From contig NZ_BOMI01000173.1 in assembly GCF_016862115.1 (NCBI RefSeq), positions 1 to 43,359 on the forward strand: a DNA stretch of 43,359 bases. The letters run 5' to 3'. The position numbers were made by a program, and so were the translations under genes. The DNA is from Paractinoplanes deccanensis (GTDB lineage: Bacteria; Actinomycetota; Actinomycetes; Mycobacteriales; Micromonosporaceae). Positions 1 through 6,800 of the stretch are shown piece by piece. The notes under the pieces are model-generated. The model had not been told where the DNA came from, searched no databases, and saw nothing but the letters and a program-made list of their open reading frames with translations. Each line of letters begins with the position of its first letter. Position 1 is the first letter of the stretch.

Positions 1-1
1 G

Positions 2-1735
2 ACGAAGCCGCCTTCAGCCGACCCGAGCACGAGCGCCGCCTCACCGCCCCCAACCTCCTCCATAAGTCCCGATATTTCGGACATGCTCACGGAATTGGCG
101 CTGGCGGGGCTGCTCTGCAACGACGCCGAACTCATCGCCCCCACCGCCGACCGTCCGGAATGGGCTGCCGCCGGCGACCCCATGGAGGCCGCGCTGATCG
201 CCTTCGCGGAGCGATGCGGGCTTTCCGCCGAGACGGAACGGGCCCGGCATCCGCGCGTGGCCGAGCAGCCCTTCGAACAGGCCAAACGCCGCATGGTCAC
301 GATCCACCGCCGACCGGGCGGCGGCTACCTGACGGTCTGCAAGGGCGCTCCGGAAGGCGTGCTGACAGCGGTCGCCGGCCCGGGCAGACGCGAGACGGCC
401 GACCCGGGCGGCGCGACAGCCAACCCCAGCGGCACGACAGCCAACCCCAGCGGCGCGACAGCCAACCCCAGCGGCGCGACAGCCAACCCCAGCGGCCGCG
501 AGACGGCCCACCCGGGCGAGGCGGGCAGCCCTGGCGGAGGTGACGTGGCCGGTCTGACGCGGGCGGCGGGCGAGCTGGCCGCCCAAGGGCTCCGGGTGCT
601 GGCGGTCGCCACGGCGGTCACCGCCGACCTGCCCGATCCGGCCGACCCGCCGCCGCTGCGGGTGGTGGGGCTCGTCGGCATCGGCGACCCGCTGCGCGCC
701 GGGGCCCGGGACACCGCGGCGGCGTTCGCGCGCTCCGGCGTACGGCTGCTGCTCATCACCGGGGATCACCCCGCGACCGCCGCCGCCATCGGGAGCCGGC
801 TCGGCATTCTCGACGAGGGTGATCGGGTCGCCACCGGCCCTACTGACGACGTGGATCGGGTGCGGGTCTACGCGCGGGTGCAGCCCGAGGAGAAGCTCGA
901 CATCGTCGCCGCCCTGCAACGGCGGGGCGAGGTGGTGGCGATGACCGGCGACGGGGTCAACGACGCGCCGGCGCTGCGCCGCGCCGACATCGGGGTGGCG
1001 ATGGGCGGGGGCACCGAGGTGGCGCGGCAGGCCGCCGAGCTGGTGCTGGTCGACGACAACCTGGGCACGGTGGCCGCGGCGATCGGCGAGGGCCGGCGCA
1101 TCTACGACAACATCCGGCGGTTCCTGCGCTACGCGCTGTCCGGCGGCATCGCCGAGCTGCTGGTCATGCTCGCCGGGCCGCTGCTGGGCATGCCGCTGGC
1201 GCTGCTGCCCGGTCAGCTGCTCTGGATCAATCTGCTCACCCACGGCATCCCGGGGGTGGCGCTCGGCGCCGAGCCGGCCGACGCCGGGGTGACCGAGCGC
1301 CGGCCCCGGTCGCCGCAGGAGTCCGTGCTCGGCGCGGGGCTGCTGACCAGCGTGCTGCTCGGCGGGCTCTGCCTGGGCTCGGTGACGCTCGCGGCCGGGG
1401 TGCTGGCCCAGCTGTTCGACCGGCCGTGGCAGTCGGTGATGTTCGTGGTGCTCGGGCTCGCGCAGCTCGGCGTCGCCCTCGCCGTCCGCGCCCGGCCGGC
1501 GCCCGGGGTGGCCGGCAACCGCTGGCTGCTGCTCTCCGTGGCGCTCTGCGCGGCCCTCCAGGTCGCCGGCGTGCTGCTTCCGCCGCTGCGCGCGCTGCTG
1601 GGCACCGAGGCGCTCACCGTCCGCGAGCTGCTGGCCTGCGCGCTCTTCGCGACCATCCCCGCGCTCCTGCTGCGGCTGACCACCTGGTGGACCGGGACTT
1701 TGGTCCCGCGCGGACGGGCGCAACGCCTCCGGTGA
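2..1735 (+). CDS. Cation-transporting P-type ATPase, C-terminal part (cut by the window edge)
   Basis: Membrane pump that uses ATP to move a cation. The frame stays open to the left edge, so the N-terminal membrane helices and the DKTGT phosphorylation site lie outside the window; the ATG at 83 is probably internal. Visible: the nucleotide-domain KGAPE motif (341-355), ITGDHP (about 753-770), TGDGVND (944-964), then hydrophobic segments matching M5-M10. The M6 motif reads NLLTHGIPG, with His (codon 1241-1243) where Ca2+ pumps have Asp in T-D. A four-copy heptapeptide repeat interrupts the nucleotide domain. Family knowledge: M. tuberculosis ctpF, a pump of this broad class, belongs to the DosR regulon; the next two genes here are also of DosR-regulon type. 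The transported ion cannot be told. Very sure of the family. Confidence 0.93.
   Translation, partial: TKPPSADPSTSAASPPPTSSISPDISDMLTELALAGLLCNDAELIAPTADRPEWAAAGDPMEAALIAFAERCGLSAETERARHPRVAEQPFEQAKRRMVTIHRRPGGGYLTVCKGAPEGVLTAVAGPGRRETADPGGATANPSGTTANPSGATANPSGATANPSGRETAHPGEAGSPGGGDVAGLTRAAGELAAQGLRVLAVATAVTADLPDPADPPPLRVVGLVGIGDPLRAGARDTAAAFARSGVRLLLITGDHPATAAAIGSRLGILDEGDRVATGPTDDVDRVRVYARVQPEEKLDIVAALQRRGEVVAMTGDGVNDAPALRRADIGVAMGGGTEVARQAAELVLVDDNLGTVAAAIGEGRRIYDNIRRFLRYALSGGIAELLVMLAGPLLGMPLALLPGQLLWINLLTHGIPGVALGAEPADAGVTERRPRSPQESVLGAGLLTSVLLGGLCLGSVTLAAGVLAQLFDRPWQSVMFVVLGLAQLGVALAVRARPAPGVAGNRWLLLSVALCAALQVAGVLLPPLRALLGTEALTVRELLACALFATIPALLLRLTTWWTGTLVPRGRAQRLR
413..496 (+). repeat. 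Four 21-bp in-frame tandem repeats
   Basis: Four consecutive 21-bp units (413-433, 434-454, 455-475, 476-496), nearly identical, each encoding A/T-T-A-N-P-S-G. They lie in the nucleotide-binding domain of the P-type ATPase, about 57 nt after KGAPE. Unit length is a multiple of three, so copy-number change would keep the frame. There are no spacers, so this is not CRISPR. Confidence 0.95.
1691..1710. promoter_or_regulatory. DosR/DevR-like box upstream of the nitroreductase pair
   Basis: The core GGGACTTTGGTCCC (1694-1707) is an inverted repeat matching the DosR/DevR consensus TTSGGGACTWWAGTCCCSAA at 15 of 20 positions. It lies inside the last codons of the ATPase gene, centred about 65 bp before the ATG at 1766. 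The same 14-bp core occurs in the opposite orientation at 41873-41886 in front of narK. The site is seen; binding and hypoxic induction are inferred. Confidence 0.7.
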
Positions 1736-1765
1736 GCACACCCCCCGGCGAGGAGAGTGATTGTC

Positions 1766-2719
1766 ATGACAACGCCGCTCGAGAAGGCCGCCCAGGCCGC
1801 ACAGCACGCCCCGTCCGTCTTCAACACCCAGCCCTGGTCGTGGCGCCTCACCGGCGACACCCTGGAGCTGCTCGCCGACCAGGACCGCAAGCTCGCCACG
1901 GTCGACCGCGACGGACGGCTCCTGCTGCTCAGCTGCGGCGCCGCGCTGCACCACGCCCGGGTCACGCTCGCCGCCGCCGGCTGGTCGGCCACCGTCGAGC
2001 GCTTCCCCGGCGGTGACGTCCTGGCCCGCCTCCGGCTGGGCGCCGCGGTTCCCGCCGACCCCGAGGCGCAGCGCATGGCCGCCGCGATCCCCCGCCGGCG
2101 CACCGACCGCCGCTCGTTCGGCGAGCGGACGATCACCGAGGCCGAGCTGACCAAGCTGCGCCGGTTCGTCGAGGCCGAGGGCGCCTACCTGCACCTGGTG
2201 CGCCCCGACCAGATCGCCCAGCTGGCCATCTCGGCCGAGCTGGCCGGCGACGCCGAGCTCGGCGACCCGGCCTACCGGGCCGAGCTCGACAAGTGGACGA
2301 CCCGCCCCGAGTTCGCCGGCGACGGCGTGCCGGCCGAGACCGCGGTCGAGCCGGCTCTGCGCCGGGTGCCGGTGCGTGACTTCGCCCCCGGCGGCGCCCC
2401 GGGGCTGCGCTCCGGCGCGGCGCACGACCAGGGCGCGGCCTACGTCGTGCTCTTCGGCGAGGACATCCGGCCGGTCGACCTGCTGCGCGGCGGCGAGGCG
2501 CTCTCCGCCCTGCTGCTGCTCGCCACCGCCGACGGCCTCGCCACCGCGCCGATCAGCGACGCGATCGAGGTCGAGTGGCCCCGCCGGCTCGTCGCCGAGC
2601 TGCTGGCCGGCGTCGGCGAGCCCTACCTGGTGGTCCGGCTCGGCTACCCGGCCGAGAGCGAGCCGCTGCCCCCGCGCCCGCGCCGCGACCTTCGCGACGT
2701 CATCACCATCGTCGAATAG
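1766..2719 (+). CDS. Acg-family FMN nitroreductase-like protein (first of a tandem pair)
   Basis: 317-residue cytoplasmic flavoprotein-like protein of the Acg family (M. tuberculosis Rv2032/Rv3131 type), a divergent nitroreductase group. The hallmark APSVFNTQPW is at residues 15-24, and the IPRRRTDRRSF segment lies in the middle. The ATG at 1766 is preferred over the in-frame GTG at 1757 because AGGAG (1751-1755) sits 10 nt before the ATG and only 1 nt before the GTG. It follows the ATPase by 30 nt and precedes a second family member by 26 nt. M. tuberculosis Acg has been described as binding FMN without ordinary nitroreductase turnover, so catalysis here should not be assumed. The upstream DosR-like box suggests hypoxia/NO induction. 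Confidence 0.88.
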   Translation: MTTPLEKAAQAAQHAPSVFNTQPWSWRLTGDTLELLADQDRKLATVDRDGRLLLLSCGAALHHARVTLAAAGWSATVERFPGGDVLARLRLGAAVPADPEAQRMAAAIPRRRTDRRSFGERTITEAELTKLRRFVEAEGAYLHLVRPDQIAQLAISAELAGDAELGDPAYRAELDKWTTRPEFAGDGVPAETAVEPALRRVPVRDFAPGGAPGLRSGAAHDQGAAYVVLFGEDIRPVDLLRGGEALSALLLLATADGLATAPISDAIEVEWPRRLVAELLAGVGEPYLVVRLGYPAESEPLPPRPRRDLRDVITIVE

Positions 2720-2745
2720 CCGACCAGCCGAAGAGGAGACCAGCG

Positions 2746-3696
2746 GTGAGCACCTACGACGAGGCGGATCTGCGCCGGGCCGCGGAGGCAGGTGTGCGGG
2801 CGCCTTCCATCGGCAACAGCCAGCCGTGGCTGTTCCGCCTCGACGACGGCGCCATCGAGGTGCGCTCCGATCCCTCGCGCCGCCTCTATCACCTCGACCG
2901 CGACGGCTGGGCGGTCCGCCTGGCCTGCGGCGCCGCCACCTTCAACGCCCGCCTCGCGCTCGCGGTCGCCGGCCGCCCCGCCGAGGTGAGCCTGCGCCCG
3001 GATCCCCATGACGCCGGCCTGATCGCCCGGCTCACGCCCGGCCCGGCGCGGCCGCCGACCTACGCCGAGGAGGAGCTGCACGCCGCGGTCCCCCGCCGCT
3101 ACAGCAACCGGGGACCGTTCTGGCCCGATCCCGTGCCGCCCGACGTGCGGGCCCGGCTGATCGCCGCCGCCCGCGACGAGTCCGGCTGGCTCGACCTGCT
3201 CGTCGGCATGACCGCCCTCACCGCCTTCGCCGAGATCGCCCGCTCGGCCGACCGGGTCCTCCGCCGCGACGCCGCCTACCAGGCCGAACAGGCCACCTGG
3301 ACGCATGTCGCGTCGGCACCGGACGGCATCCCGGTCACCGCCGGCGCGCCGCTCGCCGAGCCGCAGGACCTGCTGCCGCAACGGTTCTTCAACGACCGGC
3401 GGCGCGGCGCGGGCCGCGACTACGAGCCGGAGCCGCTGGTCGGCATCCTCGGCGTGGCCGGCGACCGCCCGGCCGACCAGGTCCTCGCCGGGCAGGCGCT
3501 GCAGCGCGTCCTGCTCACCGCGACCGCCGCCGGCCTGGACACCTCCATGATCAGCCAGCCGATCGAGGTGCCCGCCGCGCGCGAGCAGCTGCGCCGCTCG
3601 CTGGGCCGCTACGGCTGGCCGCAGATCGTCATCCGCTTCGGCTACGGCACGCCGGGCCACCCGACCCCCCGCAGAGACATAGCAGAGGTGATCTAG
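2746..3696 (+). CDS. Acg-family FMN nitroreductase-like protein (second of a tandem pair)
   Basis: 316 residues, a divergent paralogue of the preceding gene. APSIGNSQPW (residues 19-28) matches APSVFNTQPW, and VPRRYSNRGPF matches IPRRRTDRRSF. The GTG start at 2746 is chosen because AGGAG at 2734-2738 lies 7 nt upstream; the longer open frame to 2575 overlaps the previous gene and has no comparable site. The two genes almost certainly share a transcript and probably the box at 1691-1710. A role in flavin/redox storage or detoxification of reactive species during hypoxia is inferred from the family; no substrate is visible. Confidence 0.87.
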   Translation: MSTYDEADLRRAAEAGVRAPSIGNSQPWLFRLDDGAIEVRSDPSRRLYHLDRDGWAVRLACGAATFNARLALAVAGRPAEVSLRPDPHDAGLIARLTPGPARPPTYAEEELHAAVPRRYSNRGPFWPDPVPPDVRARLIAAARDESGWLDLLVGMTALTAFAEIARSADRVLRRDAAYQAEQATWTHVASAPDGIPVTAGAPLAEPQDLLPQRFFNDRRRGAGRDYEPEPLVGILGVAGDRPADQVLAGQALQRVLLTATAAGLDTSMISQPIEVPAAREQLRRSLGRYGWPQIVIRFGYGTPGHPTPRRDIAEVI

Positions 3697-3722
3697 GACC
3701 AACCCGCCGCCGTCTACGGCTT

Positions 3723-3744
3723 CTTTTGTGGGATCCTCACAAAG
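3723..3744 (+). terminator. AT-rich imperfect hairpin after the nitroreductase pair
   Basis: CTTTTGTG and TCACAAAG flank a GGATCC centre, giving a small imperfect stem that stands out as AT-rich. It lies 27 nt after the second nitroreductase gene. There is no T-tract after it, so it may be a terminator or an operator for the next gene. Confidence 0.3.
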
Positions 3745-3815
3745 CATCTCGTCTGCCATGCACGATGCGGGCATAGGTTACCCGCGAGTAATCGGACAGG
3801 GTAGAGACAGGTGCA

Positions 3816-3843
3816 GGCGACGCTCCGGGACCCGGACGTCGCC
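3816..3843 (+). promoter_or_regulatory. Stem-loop in the carboxylase leader
   Basis: GGCGACG (3816-3822) pairs perfectly with CGTCGCC (3837-3843) across a 14-nt loop, ending 35 nt before the GTG of the carboxylase. It lies in the 182-nt gap 3697-3878, which otherwise holds the AT-rich hairpin at 3723-3744 and a GGGAGG ribosome site (3865-3870). No convincing -35/-10 pair was found. The function of the stem-loop is unknown. Confidence 0.3.
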
Positions 3844-3878
3844 TTCTGCGCGTAGGTGGTTCCTGGGAGGCTCAGCCG

Positions 3879-6800
3879 GTGTTCAATCGTGTCGCAATCG
3901 TCAACCGCGGAGAGGCCGCCATGCGCCTCATCCACGCAGTCCGGGATCTGTCCGCCGAGACCGGCACCCGCATCGAGACGGTCGCGCTCTACACCGACGC
4001 CGACCGCACCGCGACCTTCGTGCGTGAGGCCGACGTCGCGTACAACCTGGGCCCCGCCTCCGCGCGGCCCTATCTGGACCTCGCCGTCCTCGAGCGCGCC
4101 CTGCTCGCCACCAAGGCCGACGCCGCCTGGGTGGGCTGGGGCTTCGTCGCCGAGGACCCGGCGTTCGCCGAGCTGTGCGACAAGATCGGGGTCACCTTCG
4201 TCGGCCCGAGCGCCGAGGCCATGCGCAAGCTCGGCGACAAGATCGGCGCGAAGCTGATCGCCGAGGAGGTCGGCGTCCCGGTCGCCCCGTGGAGCCGCGG
4301 CGAGGTGGCCACGCTCGACGAGGCGCTGCGCGCCGGCGACGAGATCGGCTACCCGCTCATGCTCAAGGCCACCGCGGGCGGCGGCGGGCGGGGCATCCGC
4401 ATGGTCGCCTCCGGCGCCGACCTGGCCGACGCGTACGAGCGGACCAGCCAGGAGGCGCTGCGCGCGTTCGGCTCCGGCGTGGTCTTCCTGGAGCGCCTGG
4501 TCACCGGCGCCCGCCACGTCGAGGTGCAGGTCATCGCCGACGGGCAGGGCACCGCGTGGGCGCTGGGCGTGCGCGACTGCTCGGTCCAGCGTCGCAACCA
4601 GAAGATCATCGAGGAGTCGGCGAGCCCGGTTCTCGGCCCCGAGCAGACCGCCGAGCTCAAGGCATCCGCCGAGCGCCTGGCCGTGGCCGTCGGCTACCGC
4701 GGCGCCTGCACCGTCGAGTTCCTCTACCACCCCGGCGAGAAGCTGTTCGCCTTCCTCGAGGTCAACACCCGCCTCCAGGTCGAGCACCCGATCACCGAGA
4801 TCACCACCGGCACCGACCTGGTGCGGCTGCAGCTGCACGTCGCGGGCGGCGGCCGGCTCGAGGGCCCGCAGCCCGCCGAGGCCGGCCACGCCATCGAGGC
4901 GCGGCTCAACGCCGAGGACCCGGACCGCGACTTCGCCCCGGCGCCCGGCCGCATCGCCCGGCTCGTGCTGCCCGCCGGCCCCGGCATCCGGGTCGACACC
5001 GGCGTCAGCGAGGGCGACACCATCCCCGCCGACTTCGACTCGATGATTGCCAAGATCATCGCGTACGGGAAGGACCGCGACCAGGCGCTCGGCCGCCTGC
5101 GCCGCGCCATGGCCGAGACCACCGTCATCATCGAGGGCGGCGCCACCAACAAGAGCTTCGTGCTCGACCTTCTCGACCAGCCCGAGGTGATCGACGCGTC
5201 CGCCGACACCGGCTGGATCGACCGCGTCCGCGCCCAGGGCCGCCTGGTCAGCCACCGCCACTCCGCGATCGCGCTCGCCGCGGCCGCGATCGAGGCGTAC
5301 GAGGACGAGGAGGAGGTCAGCCGGCAGCGGCTGCTCGCCACCGCGCACGGCGGCCGGCCCCAGGTGCAGCACGACACCAGCCGCCCGCTCGACCTCAAGC
5401 TGCGCGGCACGTCGTACCGCGTGCATGTGGCCCGGGTCGGCCAGCGCCGCTTCCGCGTCGGGGTCTCCGCCGGCGGCGACGTGCACTCCGCCGACGTCGT
5501 GCTCGAGCGCTTCGACGAGCACAGCGGCCAGGCGCTGGTCAACGGCCACCGCTTCCGCCTGGTCACCGCCACGCACGGCCCGATCCACCTGGTCGAGGTC
5601 GACGGCGTCACCCACCGCGTCAGCCGCGACGAGGGCGGCGTGGTCCGCTCCCCCGCCCCCGCGCTGGTCGTCGCCACCCCGCTCGCCGTCGGCGACGAGG
5701 TCGAGGCGGGCGCGCCCATCCTCGTACTCGAGAGCATGAAGATGGAGACGGTGCTGCGCGCGCCGTTCCCCGCCCGGGTACGCGAGTGTCCCGTGTCGGT
5801 CGGCAGCCAGGTCGAGACCGGCGCGCCGCTCATGCGCCTGGAGCCGATCGGCGACGGCGCCGAGGCCGGGCCGTCCGGCGGCGCGGACGTCAAGATCGAT
5901 CTGCCGGGCGAGCGCCGGGACGTGCCCGCCGCCGATCGGGCGCTGGAGCACCTCCAGGACCTGCGCAGCATGCTGCTCGGCTTCGACGTCGACCCGCAGA
6001 GCCGCAAGCGGGTCCTCGGCGGCTATCTCGCCGCCCGCGCCGAGCTGGGCGACCGGCCGCTGCCCGGCGAGGTCGACCTGCTCACCGTCTTCGCCGACCT
6101 GCTGGAGCTCAGCCGCAACAAGGGCGACGCCGACGTCGAGCCGGGCAACCCGGTGCACAGCCCGCGCGAGTACTTCCACAGCTACCTGCAGAGCCTCGAC
6201 GCCGAGCGTGCCGGGCTCACCGACGGCTTCAAGGCCAAGCTCGAGGCGGTTCTCGCCCACTACGGCGTCAACGGCCTCGATCGGACGCCGGAGCTGGAGG
6301 CGGCGGTCTTCCGCGTCTTCCTGGCCCAGCAGCGCATGTCCGCCGAGGCGGCCGTGGTCTCCGAGCTGCTGCGCCAGTGGCTGAGCGGCGGCCGGCCCGC
6401 CGAGCCGCTCGCCGAGCAGGCCGGCCTGGCCCTCGAGCACGTCGTCTCGGCCACCCAGGTGCGCTTCCCCGCCGTGTCCGACCTGGCCCGCGGTGTGGTG
6501 TTCCGCTGGTTCGCCCAGCCGCTGCTGCGCCGCAACCGGGCCCGGGTCTACGCGCAGGTCCGCGACGACCTGCGCCACCTCGACGCCAACCCCGGCGCGC
6601 CCGACCGCGCCGAGCGGATCCAGTCGATGGTGGCCAGCTCCGAGCCCCTGGTCCGGCTCATCGGCCAGCGCATCGGCCGGCCCGGCCGCGACCACGCCCC
6701 GCTGTTGGAGGTGCTGACCCGCCGCTACTACGGCAACCGGGCGCTGTCCGCTTTCACCGCTCAGGAGGTCGACGGCGTCCGGTTCGTCACCGCCGAGCAC

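Noticed and set aside
83..85. ATG at 83 as the true start of the P-type ATPase
   Set aside because: The frame is open to the window edge and the essential DKTGT site and first helices would be missing, so the gene starts outside the window.
413..496. Short repeats as a CRISPR array
   Set aside because: The units are contiguous, in frame and without spacers; the same holds for 31751-31867.
41..2425. Minus-strand open frame of 794 codons across the ATPase and first nitroreductase
   Set aside because: It spans two well-supported plus-strand genes and has no recognisable domain.
3828..3841. GGGACCCGGACGTC as a third DosR-like box
   Set aside because: The right half is not GTCCC at the required spacing; it is part of the 3816-3843 stem-loop.
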